DNA from: Spirochaetales bacterium
GTDB taxonomy: Bacteria > Spirochaetota > Spirochaetia > DSM-2461
DNA length: 40,724 nt
Reading direction: 5' to 3'
Assembly: GCA_016936295.1 (NCBI GenBank)
Contig: JAFGYD010000076.1
Coordinates: 1-40,724, forward strand
Every line of letters begins with the position of its first letter. Positions within the stretch are counted from its first letter, which is position 1. This document shows, one piece after another, positions 1 through 8,421 of this stretch. Position numbers and translations under genes: made by a program. Below the pieces are notes generated by a model. The model searched no databases. It was not told the DNA's origin and saw nothing but the letters and a program-made list of their open reading frames with translations.

Positions 1-51
1 CTTAATAAAAGATAGAATTACTTTTATTTTTATGGATTATATGATTAAGCA

Positions 52-80
52 TTTTCACATATTAAAATGGAGTATATTAT
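52..80 (+). promoter_or_regulatory. Candidate promoter of the sce7726-sce7725-RES unit
   Basis: TTTTCA (52-57), a 17-base spacer and TATTAT (75-80) resemble a sigma-70 promoter. The ATG at 87 is 6 bases after the -10-like box, where transcription would be expected to begin, so the messenger could be leaderless. Such hexamers are common in AT-rich DNA, so this is a weak call. Confidence 0.35.
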
Positions 81-86
81 AAAAGA

Positions 87-959
87 ATGGTTGCATATAA
101 TTCAAGTTTAGCCAGAATTTTCTCTGTTAATACAATTAAGGATTTAGTAAAATCAAATCGACCAGAAAAGGTCTTTAGTATTTTGAAAGAAACTAATAAT
201 CTTGATTTATTATATGAAAATTATACTCTTGCTGATTTTTTTAATAAAATTTATGATATTTTATTAAAGAATTACAGAGGAGAGTATGTCTACAAAAATT
301 CTATAGTTTTAAGACATCTTCTTGGAAAACATTCTCTAAATACATCATTTGTAATACCTGAATTGAGAGCTGTTAATTGTAAAGCAGATATGGTCTTATT
401 TAATGGTACATCAACTGTTTATGAGATTAAGTCTGAATATGATACAACTAAAAGAATAGGAAGGCAACTAGAAGCTTACAGTAAAGTTTTTGATAAGAGT
501 TATATTATTACTACAGAAAAATCATTAAAAAATATTGAAAAATTTATAGATATTCATGTTGGAATACTGCTGTTGACAGATAAAGAATATATTTCAGTAG
601 TCAAAGAAGCCATTTCTATGAAGAATAGATTGCACCAGGAAGATATTTTTAATGTACTAACTAAAACAGAATATCTTGAAATAATTAAAAAATATAATGG
701 ATTTATTCCTGAAGTTCCTAACACAAAAATTTATATAGAATCTTTAAAGCTTTTCAAAAAATTATCCCCAGAAGTTGCTCATGATGAAATGGTATTAGCT
801 TTAAAAAAAAGAGGATCTTCTCAAATTTTAAAAGATTTTATATTAAATGTTCCAGATTCTTTAAAAGCACTGTCTATTTCAACGAGAATAACTAATAATG
901 AAAGAAAAATTTTTACTGAATTGCTTAATGAAAATGTCAGTGATACTATTAGAAAATAA
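87..959 (+). CDS. sce7726-like protein, candidate PD-(D/E)XK nuclease
   Basis: A 290-residue protein that reads like the sce7726 family, which typically sits next to an sce7725/Beta protein, as it does here. The visible core is a PD-(D/E)XK-type arrangement: Glu92, Asp101 in KADMVLF, then Glu113-x-Lys115 in YEIKSE, with Gln127 in RQLEAY. That is the usual metal and catalytic layout of restriction-like nucleases. No transmembrane segment or signal peptide is visible, so it is probably cytoplasmic. It is the first gene of a three-gene unit, 22 bases ahead of the next start. There is no good ribosome-binding site before the ATG; instead a TATTAT hexamer ends 6 bases upstream. Nuclease activity is inferred from the motif only; the family name is recalled, not searched. 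Confidence 0.72.
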   Translation: MVAYNSSLARIFSVNTIKDLVKSNRPEKVFSILKETNNLDLLYENYTLADFFNKIYDILLKNYRGEYVYKNSIVLRHLLGKHSLNTSFVIPELRAVNCKADMVLFNGTSTVYEIKSEYDTTKRIGRQLEAYSKVFDKSYIITTEKSLKNIEKFIDIHVGILLLTDKEYISVVKEAISMKNRLHQEDIFNVLTKTEYLEIIKKYNGFIPEVPNTKIYIESLKLFKKLSPEVAHDEMVLALKKRGSSQILKDFILNVPDSLKALSISTRITNNERKIFTELLNENVSDTIRK

Positions 960-981
960 CAAATAATTTTTGGAGTTAGAT

Positions 982-1917
982 ATGTATTTCCCATATATGA
1001 GAGGTAAGCAATATGAGTTGTTATTATTAAAAGAACAAGCTGAATTTCTACATGGGAAATCTATATTTCCTATTATTGAGCCAGTAAAATCAAATACTGC
1101 TAGTTTAAATAGGACTCTGGGTGCATTACTCAAAAGTGATGTAAAGTTTACTTTGGTTGCAAATCCTTATTTGGGGGATTATTCAAATAAAGAAAATAAG
1201 CGTATAATTACTGATTTCGTTGATGGAATTATTGCAACTAATATTGGTTCAATGAAATTAGGTATTATATTAACACCAGAAACAATTCTTGATGAAGTTC
1301 AATTTTTATTAAAAAAATATCAACAATATCCTATAACTCTTATACATTCTGGTTATCCTAAAGCCGATCATATTGTAGATCTTATTGAAAATAATAATAT
1401 ATATGCACATGTTTTTATGGAAAATTTAAATAGTCGTATTTATCGAAAAAAGTTTACAAGTACTCCAAAAATTATAGTTTCAGATGGTTTTGTTAAAAGA
1501 CCGAACAAAGAATACCCAGAGATTGAGCATTTTTCAGAACTACTTGCAACATATGATACTGAATTTGATGGATTTGGAGATTTCTTAATAGTTGGTTCAG
1601 AGTATTCAGATAGTGGTGGTCCTGCATATGCTGTAACTATTCACCTCACTTATATTGATAGAGATGAAGAAAATGATATGTTTATTAAACATTATATCTC
1701 AGATAGAACTAATACAAGTGATGACCCTGCAGGTAAGTTTTTTGAAGCATTAAGTAAATTAGTTGATGATTTTGAAAATGGAATTTTTGAAGATACATCT
1801 GCACTTAATGAGTATAAAAGGTTACATAACAGTGAACATTATCCTGGATTAGGATATGTAAAAAAGCTTTCTATGCAAAATCATATTGAGATAATAGCAA
1901 ATCATCTTGGAGGATAA
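982..1917 (+). CDS. sce7725 / Beta family protein
   Basis: A 311-residue protein beginning MYFPYMRGKQYELLLL and continuing with a FPIIEPVK segment, the characteristic opening of the sce7725 or 'Beta protein' family (Pfam Beta_protein, related to a phage protein). Its biochemical function is not established to my knowledge. The reading frame extends up to TTG at 970, but I place the start at ATG 982 because GGAG at 972-975 gives a good ribosome-binding site and the family begins at this Met. It follows the nuclease-like gene by 22 bases, and one base separates it from the start of the RES gene, so all three are probably co-transcribed and translationally coupled. Confidence 0.75.
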   Translation: MYFPYMRGKQYELLLLKEQAEFLHGKSIFPIIEPVKSNTASLNRTLGALLKSDVKFTLVANPYLGDYSNKENKRIITDFVDGIIATNIGSMKLGIILTPETILDEVQFLLKKYQQYPITLIHSGYPKADHIVDLIENNNIYAHVFMENLNSRIYRKKFTSTPKIIVSDGFVKRPNKEYPEIEHFSELLATYDTEFDGFGDFLIVGSEYSDSGGPAYAVTIHLTYIDRDEENDMFIKHYISDRTNTSDDPAGKFFEALSKLVDDFENGIFEDTSALNEYKRLHNSEHYPGLGYVKKLSMQNHIEIIANHLGG

Positions 1918-1918
1918 G

Positions 1919-2947
1919 TTGCGTTGTTGTTCAAAATGTTTTAATAATCATTATTTAACTAAGGAAATAGAAAATTCTTTAAAAGTTGAGGAAACTCAGT
2001 GTGATTTTTGTGGTTCATTTGAAAAAACAATTCCATCATATCAATTAGCTGATAAGTTTTTACCTTTTATCGATCTTTATGAACAAAACCCTAATGGGAA
2101 AAAAATTGCAGAATTATTACAATGCGATTGGGGTATATCTGAGCATTTAAGTTTAGATATATTTTCATGTCTTATTGATAGCATTACAGAAAATGAATTC
2201 TCAAATAAGTTTTATGTCTCACGTGAGAGAATGTCGATTAATAGTATTGATACCTGGAATAAATTTAAAGAAGAACTACAACATTCAAATAGATTTTTCC
2301 CGACAAAGTATATAGATTTAGATGAAATTCAAAATGCATTAAGGTATATGAAAGCTGTAGATGTTCCGAAGAAGCTGTATAGGGCTAGAGTTTCCGATGG
2401 AAATTCTTTTCCAAGTGATAAAATGTTAGCTCCTCCAAAGAAATTAGTTGGAAATGGGAGAGCTAATCCTGTAGGAATCCCTTATTTGTATACCGCAACT
2501 GATATAAACACCGCAATCTCAGAATTAAGGCCACATAAAGGTGATTTTATTTCTGTAATAGAATTAACAGTAAATACGGATAATCTTGATATCGCAGATT
2601 TGTCAACGCCAAGATTTACATCTTATCTATTTAGATTAAATGAAGATCAATTGTCAGAATTACAATCTCAGATAGAATTTATAAAACATTTAGGAGAAGT
2701 TTTATCGCAACCTGTATTACCAAACAAGGCAGAGTTAGAGTATCTTCCAACACAGTTTTTATGTGAATTAATTAAAAGTACAAATGTAGGTATGTCTGAG
2801 AATAAACAATTTGATGGAGTGATGTTTAAAAGTTCTTTAGGTGATGGAAAGAATATCGCACTATTTAATTATGAAAACAACATTTTTGCTGGAGATGTTC
2901 AGCTATATCAAGTTGATGACATAAAATATCATCATTCGGAACATTAA
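1919..2947 (+). CDS. RES-domain protein with N-terminal zinc ribbon
   Basis: RES domains are ADP-ribosyltransferase-fold enzymes; characterised members are toxins that break down NAD+. This 342-residue protein has Cys4-x2-Cys7 and Cys28-x2-Cys31 (zinc-ribbon-like), a helical middle region like the HEPN/RES N-terminal domains, and a C-terminal RES domain. The three name-giving residues are visible: Arg155 in LYRAR, Glu202 in AISELRP and Ser305 in FKSS, together with the GRANPVGIPYLY segment typical of the fold. I choose TTG 1919 over TTG 1907 because GGAGG (1909-1913), inside the end of the previous gene, then sits 5 bases upstream. No small antitoxin of the usual Xre-like type precedes it; the two upstream genes take that position, which suggests a different kind of control. 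Confidence 0.8.
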   Translation: MRCCSKCFNNHYLTKEIENSLKVEETQCDFCGSFEKTIPSYQLADKFLPFIDLYEQNPNGKKIAELLQCDWGISEHLSLDIFSCLIDSITENEFSNKFYVSRERMSINSIDTWNKFKEELQHSNRFFPTKYIDLDEIQNALRYMKAVDVPKKLYRARVSDGNSFPSDKMLAPPKKLVGNGRANPVGIPYLYTATDINTAISELRPHKGDFISVIELTVNTDNLDIADLSTPRFTSYLFRLNEDQLSELQSQIEFIKHLGEVLSQPVLPNKAELEYLPTQFLCELIKSTNVGMSENKQFDGVMFKSSLGDGKNIALFNYENNIFAGDVQLYQVDDIKYHHSEH

Positions 2948-3005
2948 GTTATAATTACATTTAAATAGTTCTTGTTTTGATAAGATGTTTGCATAGGGAG
3001 TAGCT

Positions 3006-3326
3006 GTGTTTTTAGACAATAAGCTAGGCATTAAAAGTGAGATTGAGTTAGCACATGAGGAAGAGAGGATAAGTAAGTTAAAAGCTAAACACCTATTTGA
3101 GAGTGGATTCTTTGAAACACTTTCCGCAGGATCCTTACAGTATTTAGCTACTATACATTTAAAACTCTTTGAAGATATTTATGACTTTGCAGGTAAAGTT
3201 AGGGAAGTTAATATCTCTAATGGTAATTTTAGATTTGCCCCTATAGCTTATTTGGATTCAGCACTTAAAAGTATAGAGCAAATGCCACAAACCAATTTTG
3301 ATGAAATTATTGAAAAATATTATTAA
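3006..3326 (+). pseudogene. Fic/DOC protein, N-terminal fragment
   Basis: The 106 residues match the start of a Fic protein: an LGI opening, helices, and the segment HLKLFEDIYDFAGKVREVNISNGNFRFAP that precedes the active site in this family. The frame ends at TAA just after IIEKYY, where a complete protein would run on into the HPFxxGNGR motif. That motif is absent from the protein, and I do not find it in the following 230 bases in any frame. Without it there can be no AMPylation activity, so this is most likely a remnant. GTG 3006 is supported by GGGAG at 2996-3000. It lies 58 bases after the RES gene, so the area may be a site where toxin-like genes accumulate and decay. Confidence 0.75.
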
Positions 3327-3562
3327 CATTATGTACATTGGGTGGTGAAAAGAGTAAAAAAAAGAGCTTGTACTTCAACAAACTCTGATTCTTAAAAACA
3401 TTTTTAACTTTTAATAATTTACTTTTTTTATTAACTTTTCCTAATGATTTTATATTATCGTGAGTTTGTGTTCCTTTAAATAAGGAGACCCACTCAATTT
3501 GCATAGGGATTTTTCCTGCTTTTGTTATCCAGTATACCTATTCTTTAGGAGAATATTTTAAT

Positions 3563-4414
3563 TTGATAAAACACAAAAAATATAACTTATGGTTGCATGA
3601 AGATTCTGAACTCACAGAACTGCTAGGAAGTAGAATTATAGATAGGGTGACACTTCATGAGTGGCCGAATTCCTGTGTTCAAAAATTACTCCTGGATAAC
3701 AACAAAAGATTAATTTATAAATATCAATCTGGAGGGGATACAGAATCAAGGTTTTACGAGGATGTAAGTTCATCAATTTTGCCTAAAACTAAGACTCTTT
3801 GGCGTGATGACTGGTTTTCGTGTATGGTAATTGAATATATAGAAACTCCTCCTATGGGAATATTAGAGAAATCAGATAATGAATTAATAAAAATAAGTTA
3901 CGAGATTATAGAAACTATAAAAAAAATAAAAGATCGAGCACCTATAATCCTGGATATTGGATCATGGGAAAAATGGCATGAAATGGCTTCTGAAACAATA
4001 AAAACTCTAAAACAATTAATAGCTGAGAATAGACATTATGGATCTGGTCTTGAGGATATCCAGTATATGGAATCAATAATCTTCTCTTTAAAGATGAAAA
4101 AACTGTATCAAAAAGAAATTGGTTTAATACATGGAGACTTAAATGGTGGGAATATCTTTCCACAAAATAATAGTTATAAAATTATTGATTGGCAAAGTTG
4201 TAAAATTGCTCCATTAGAGTTAGATAGGGCAAGTTTCATTTCAAGACAAGGTAAAGATCCATCTAAATTAATTAACCCTGAAATTGCTTATATGTTATAT
4301 TTTGTTAATATTTGGTGGCTTGTAAAATGTCAGACAGAGATACTAAAAGATGGTAACTATGATAATAGTATCTCATACAATTTAACTCGATTTAAAGAGA
4401 TATCGATTACTTAG
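3563..4414 (+). CDS. Aminoglycoside phosphotransferase-fold kinase
   Basis: A 283-residue protein with the catalytic signature of the APH/choline-kinase-like superfamily: HGDLNGGN, with Asp192 as catalytic base and Asn197 as metal ligand, and the second metal site IIDWQ (Asp209). The N-lobe contains RLIYKYQSGG, where a lysine binds ATP. Proteins of this type phosphorylate small molecules (aminoglycosides, homoserine, choline, sugars); the substrate cannot be told from sequence. The start is TTG 3563, with AGGAGAA at 3547-3553 about 10 bases upstream. The 3' end overlaps the convergent membrane-protein gene by 33 bases. It is a lone gene and I would not call it an antibiotic resistance gene without testing. 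Confidence 0.72.
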   Translation: MIKHKKYNLWLHEDSELTELLGSRIIDRVTLHEWPNSCVQKLLLDNNKRLIYKYQSGGDTESRFYEDVSSSILPKTKTLWRDDWFSCMVIEYIETPPMGILEKSDNELIKISYEIIETIKKIKDRAPIILDIGSWEKWHEMASETIKTLKQLIAENRHYGSGLEDIQYMESIIFSLKMKKLYQKEIGLIHGDLNGGNIFPQNNSYKIIDWQSCKIAPLELDRASFISRQGKDPSKLINPEIAYMLYFVNIWWLVKCQTEILKDGNYDNSISYNLTRFKEISIT

Positions 4415-4924
4415 TGTTTTCACCGGGCATATTACACACCAATTGGATGGTTTAAATAGAACTGCAACTATTGTTCCTAGCAGTGTAGATGACAACATAA
4501 TTGAATATAATCTGAACGCAAGGTGTGTTAATGTCTCTGACTGAAAAGAAAATTGTATTAGTTGGGGAATATCCCATGGCAGCTGAAAAACTATAAAAAG
4601 TCTTATTTTCTCAATAGGCGCAATTCTTCCATTACTTACCATTATTGTTGAAAAAACAATAAAAAATATATTAATACAAAAATAAGTTAATACATTACTT
4701 ATTGTCTGTTTAGAATACAACCACTTAGGAGCTTTTAGTCCTAAATTTATATTTCTAAATAAATTCAAGTAACTTTTTCTTGGACAGAGACCTTTGCACC
4801 ATAAGTTTTTTTTCTTTATCACTAAAACTATAAATGGTATAGTCATACAAAGAAAAGCCAAGTATGCAAAATAGATGTTTACAAAACCTAGTATAAAATA
4901 AAATAATGTTAATAAAAAAAGCAT
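4382..4924 (-). CDS. Membrane protein with Fe-S cysteine motifs, NapH-like
   Basis: A 180-residue membrane protein with about four or five hydrophobic segments and two cysteine clusters, WCKGLCPRKSYLNL (about residues 42-55) and WCVICPVKTLS near the C-terminus. The CxxxCP..xL pattern is what polyferredoxin-type membrane proteins of the NapH/MauN/CcoG kind show, where it faces the cytoplasm and passes electrons to or from quinols. Each motif has only part of the usual four-cysteine set, so a complete 4Fe-4S cluster is doubtful unless the protein pairs with another. The gene converges on and overlaps the kinase gene and is divergent from the beta-helix gene. It may be a degenerate member. Confidence 0.5.
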   Translation of the reverse strand: MLFLLTLFYFILGFVNIYFAYLAFLCMTIPFIVLVIKKKNLWCKGLCPRKSYLNLFRNINLGLKAPKWLYSKQTISNVLTYFCINIFFIVFSTIMVSNGRIAPIEKIRLFIVFQLPWDIPQLIQFSFQSETLTHLAFRLYSIMLSSTLLGTIVAVLFKPSNWCVICPVKTLSNRYLFKSS

Positions 4925-4950
4925 ATGAAACTTAGTATAAAGGAAAAATT

Positions 4951-6582
4951 ATGATTAATACATACATATTTGATACCACAATGAGCATTAGTTATATACA
5001 GGATATTATTAACAATGCATATAAAATAGAAAGATATAATCAGTTTGGAGAAGAGAGATTTACCTTTTTATTTAAACCAGGTGAGTATTCATTATCTATA
5101 CCCATGGGTTTTTATACATCGATATATGGGTTAGGTAAAAGCCCTGAAGATGTAATTATTACAGGTGAAGCAGTATATTCAGAGCCATATTTAGATAATA
5201 ACAACTCTACATGTAATTTCTGGAGATCCATTGAAAATATAACAATTAAACCTGATTCTGGAAAAATGTTATGGGCAGTATCCCAGGCCTGTCCTTTTAG
5301 AAGGGTTAAAGTTATAGGTGATCTGGTTTTACATAAAGAAAATGGATGGGCTAGTGGTGGTTTTATAGCTGATTCAATTATAACAGGGCAAGTTGATTCC
5401 GGTTCACAGCAACAATGGTATACAAGAAATAGTCAATGGAATAATTGGACAGGTTATAATTGGAATATGTTCTTTCAGGGAGTTATAAATTCACCTGATG
5501 GTAGCTGGCCGGAAATTCCTTATACTTCTATAGATAGTGTTCCTGTGGTAAAAGAGAAACCATACATATATATGGATAAGATGGAAAATTACTTTGTATA
5601 TATACCTCCATTGAAAAAAAAGACAAAAGGGGTTTCCTGGAATGATAGTGACTATGGAGAATCCATTCCTTTATCAGATTTTTATATAGCTGATTTTAAA
5701 AAAGATAGTGCAGAAACTATAAACATGGCTTTAGCTCTGGGGAAAAATTTAATTTTTACACCTGGAATATATAATCTACTCGAAACCATTTATATAAATA
5801 ATCCATCCACAATTGTTTTAGGACTTGGGTATGCAACATTAAATGGATGTAACGGGCAGAATATTATGGAAGTTGCAGATGCAGACGGTATAATTATTTC
5901 AGGTATTTTATTTGAAGCAGGTGAAAAAAACTCAAATAAAATGCTTGAGGTAGGTAAAGAAGGCTGTTCTCATTTACATATAGATAATCCTATAGTTCTA
6001 CATGATTTAGTATTTAGAATTGGAGGGTTAAATATTGGAAACGCAACAATTGCACTGGAAATTAATAGTAACAATGTAATAGGAGATCATTTTTGGATTT
6101 GGAGAGCAGACCATGGCATTAATAAAAGTGTTGGCTGGGAAATAAATAAAAGTGATTATGGCATTATTATTAATGGTGATGATGTTACAATATATGGTCT
6201 TTTTGTAGAACATTTCCAAAAATATAACACCTTATGGAATGGAGAAAGGGGGCAAATGTATTTTTATCAATGTGAATTTGCATATGATGTTCCAGATAAT
6301 GGGTGGAAAGATGGTGAAATTAATGGGTACTCTGCCTATAAAGTTTCTGAAAATGTAAAGAATCATTTAGCTATGGGATTAGGAATGTATAGTGTTTTTA
6401 ATAACCCTAATATCGAAGTACACAGTGCCATAAGTTCTCCTGTGGGTGAAGGGATAATATTTAAAAATATGCTTACAGTTCATTTAAGAAATGGAAAGAT
6501 TAAGCATATTTTTAATGAATTGGGTAATTCGGTGGATAATAATAATAAAAAATCTATTCTATCCCAATATTCACCTGGTTAG
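4951..6582 (+). CDS. Beta-helix (GH55/pectate-lyase-like) protein
   Basis: A 543-residue protein whose second half is full of short strand repeats (VTIYGLF, NVIGDHFWIW, DGIIISGILF) typical of right-handed parallel beta-helices. Distinctive phrases such as SGSQQQWYTRNSQW, NWTGYNWNMFF and FVEHFQKYNTLWNGE closely recall a family of large secreted actinobacterial proteins, often mis-named adenylyl cyclase, that are commonly joined to carbohydrate-binding domains. By fold they are probably polysaccharide-active, but I know of no confirmed activity. Here only the beta-helix unit is present and there is no signal peptide. ATG 4951 has AAGGA at 4941-4945. The 3' end overlaps the convergent gene at 6554 by 29 bases. 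Horizontal acquisition is plausible. Confidence 0.65.
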   Translation: MINTYIFDTTMSISYIQDIINNAYKIERYNQFGEERFTFLFKPGEYSLSIPMGFYTSIYGLGKSPEDVIITGEAVYSEPYLDNNNSTCNFWRSIENITIKPDSGKMLWAVSQACPFRRVKVIGDLVLHKENGWASGGFIADSIITGQVDSGSQQQWYTRNSQWNNWTGYNWNMFFQGVINSPDGSWPEIPYTSIDSVPVVKEKPYIYMDKMENYFVYIPPLKKKTKGVSWNDSDYGESIPLSDFYIADFKKDSAETINMALALGKNLIFTPGIYNLLETIYINNPSTIVLGLGYATLNGCNGQNIMEVADADGIIISGILFEAGEKNSNKMLEVGKEGCSHLHIDNPIVLHDLVFRIGGLNIGNATIALEINSNNVIGDHFWIWRADHGINKSVGWEINKSDYGIIINGDDVTIYGLFVEHFQKYNTLWNGERGQMYFYQCEFAYDVPDNGWKDGEINGYSAYKVSENVKNHLAMGLGMYSVFNNPNIEVHSAISSPVGEGIIFKNMLTVHLRNGKIKHIFNELGNSVDNNNKKSILSQYSPG

Positions 6583-7012
6583 AAATAAGTTTTCCTTTCC
6601 AAGCAGGTGTCCCATACTTATTGTTTTGGCTAACATAATAATATGCTTTTATTCCATAAGCCCCACGCTTCATCTCATAGTAACTTGAAATATCCATTGG
6701 AACAGTAATTATGGAGTTTGGAGGCATTATGATTAAATCATCGTCACTAACAGTGGTACCCGTATCGTAACCCTTAAATTCACAACGGTTCCCATAAGGG
6801 TCTACAATTATAAACCTTATATAGTTATCCTGAGGAATAAAACGAACGGGAACCGCAATTTCATTTTCTTCGTTATTTATAATACTCACATTTATAATAA
6901 TAGGTTCCTTTGACTTATATATTGTTTTTTCTGATAAAATTTTTATCTCAAGAGATGATATTCTTATGGTTATTACTAATATTAATAAGATTGAGAATAT
7001 TACTTTTTTCAT
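6554..7012 (-). CDS. Small exported protein of unknown function
   Basis: A 152-residue protein with a clear N-terminal signal peptide (MKKVIFSILLILVITIRISS) and a mature part rich in beta strands (YKSKEPIIINVSIINNEE, NSIITVPMDISSYYEMKRGAYGIKAYY) that looks like a single immunoglobulin-like or DUF4625/intracellular-proteinase-inhibitor-like sandwich. There is no cysteine in a lipobox position, so it is probably periplasmic or secreted. A ggggGCA-type ribosome-binding region lies just upstream of the ATG. It converges with the beta-helix gene, overlapping it by 29 bases, and its start faces away from the export operon at 7135. I do not recognise a specific family. Confidence 0.5.
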   Translation of the reverse strand: MKKVIFSILLILVITIRISSLEIKILSEKTIYKSKEPIIINVSIINNEENEIAVPVRFIPQDNYIRFIIVDPYGNRCEFKGYDTGTTVSDDDLIIMPPNSIITVPMDISSYYEMKRGAYGIKAYYYVSQNNKYGTPAWKGKLISNQVNIGIE

Positions 7013-7134
7013 TTTTTGCCCCCTTTAATGAATATCGGTATATAAAATTAAATAATAAATAAAAAATTAATGACTTAAATTGTTTAGCATGTTAGCATTT
7101 GATAAAAATTTATGTAAAAACAGAGGATAATATT

Positions 7135-8421
7135 TTGAGTGCTCATGAATCAATAATAAATTTAAAAAGTGTAAGAAAACCAGGTCATAAAAAAAGAGTT
7201 GTAACTATTACTCTATTATTACTTTTTTTTACTTTAATAATTGTTATGTCATATCTTTTTTTAAAACCTAAGCAGCAAACCTATGTTTTAAACAACTATT
7301 CAACTGCTACTGTTCATTTAGGGGATATTGATAAGAGAGCATCAGTAACTGGGAATTTTAATATAATTACAAATGATGTAATAATTACTACCGAAGATGG
7401 AATTTGTACAACTATAAATAAGAAAACCGGGGATACTGTAAAAAAAGGTGAAGTAATCCTAAAAATTGAATCGATAAAACTACTTGATGAAAGAAGAGAA
7501 TTGGAAAACGAACTTGAACAAGTTAAACGTAATAATTTAAAGAGTAATCAGGAATATAAACGATCAGTTAGAGACTTAAATAGATCTATTGATAAAAAGA
7601 CATTGGTCGTTGATAGAGCATTTGAAGAATTAGAGAGAAGTAAAGATCTATTTGAATTAAATGCAATTACAAAAAAAGAATTACTAGAGGTCACTGATGC
7701 ATATAATGATTCTGTTGAAGATTTAGAAATAACCAAATTACAGCTGGCAGATAAGATTGAAGACAGGACACTAGAACTTGAATTAATTGAATTTGACTTA
7801 AAAAGAGCTGAAACTCAACTAAATAAAGTTAACGAAAGAATAGGGAAGCTTGATATTAAATCCGTTATTGATGGAACAATTCTTGATTTTAAAATTAAAA
7901 AAGGAAATAGAGTTGAATCAGGTGATGTTCTGCTTCAAGTTGGAGACCTTGGAACACCATTTATAGAAGCATTTATTCCTGTTAAATACTCCGATGATAT
8001 AAATATTGGTGCAGATGTTGTTGTAACCTATGATAAAAAGATATACAAGGGAAAACTAAGTTTAATTAATTCTGTTACAACAGATGGTAAAAATGGTGAA
8101 AAACTACTTTATAGCGAAGTTAAACTGGAAAATATCCCTGAAAATTTTATACCTGGAAGCAGTTGTAATTGTGAAATCATTTTATCGGTTAATAAAAAAG
8201 TTAAGGTTTTAGAAAGATCAGAATATGTTGTATCGGGTAAAAATAGATATGTGTATGTGGTTAAAGGTAATCAAGGTATTAAAACAGAAGTTAAGTACGG
8301 TGTAATTAATAGTTCTAATGTATCAATTATTAGTGGAGTTGAGGTTGGAGATAAAATAATTACATCGAGCTATAACGATTTTATAGAAAAAGAAATAATT
8401 GAATTAAAACAGGAAGGATAA
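7135..8421 (+). CDS. Periplasmic adaptor (membrane fusion) subunit, MacA/HlyD-like
   Basis: A 428-residue adaptor protein of a tripartite efflux system. After a short cytoplasmic tail there is one membrane segment (VVTITLLLLFFTLIIVMSYLFL), then a lipoyl half (TTINKKTGDTVKKGEVILKIES), a long charged coiled-coil hairpin, the second lipoyl half (VIDGTILDFKIKKGNRVESGDVLLQVGD) and beta-barrel and membrane-proximal domains (ISGVEVGDKIITS). It would bridge the inner-membrane ABC unit to the TolC-like protein encoded four genes on. The open frame starts at TTG 7099, but AGAGGA at 7122-7127 supports TTG 7135. The stop abuts the ATG of the ATPase gene, so the genes are probably coupled. Confidence 0.85.
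   Translation: MSAHESIINLKSVRKPGHKKRVVTITLLLLFFTLIIVMSYLFLKPKQQTYVLNNYSTATVHLGDIDKRASVTGNFNIITNDVIITTEDGICTTINKKTGDTVKKGEVILKIESIKLLDERRELENELEQVKRNNLKSNQEYKRSVRDLNRSIDKKTLVVDRAFEELERSKDLFELNAITKKELLEVTDAYNDSVEDLEITKLQLADKIEDRTLELELIEFDLKRAETQLNKVNERIGKLDIKSVIDGTILDFKIKKGNRVESGDVLLQVGDLGTPFIEAFIPVKYSDDINIGADVVVTYDKKIYKGKLSLINSVTTDGKNGEKLLYSEVKLENIPENFIPGSSCNCEIILSVNKKVKVLERSEYVVSGKNRYVYVVKGNQGIKTEVKYGVINSSNVSIISGVEVGDKIITSSYNDFIEKEIIELKQEG

Noticed and set aside
3307-3504. A minus-strand frame with coding-like text (IPMQIEWVSLFKG)
   Set aside because: It has no ribosome-binding site or credible start, turns into lysine- and phenylalanine-rich low complexity, and I cannot match it to a family. 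Kept only as a remark in the findings.
3563-4414. Antibiotic resistance gene
   Set aside because: The kinase fold is shared by many metabolic enzymes; nothing in the sequence or neighbours points to aminoglycosides.
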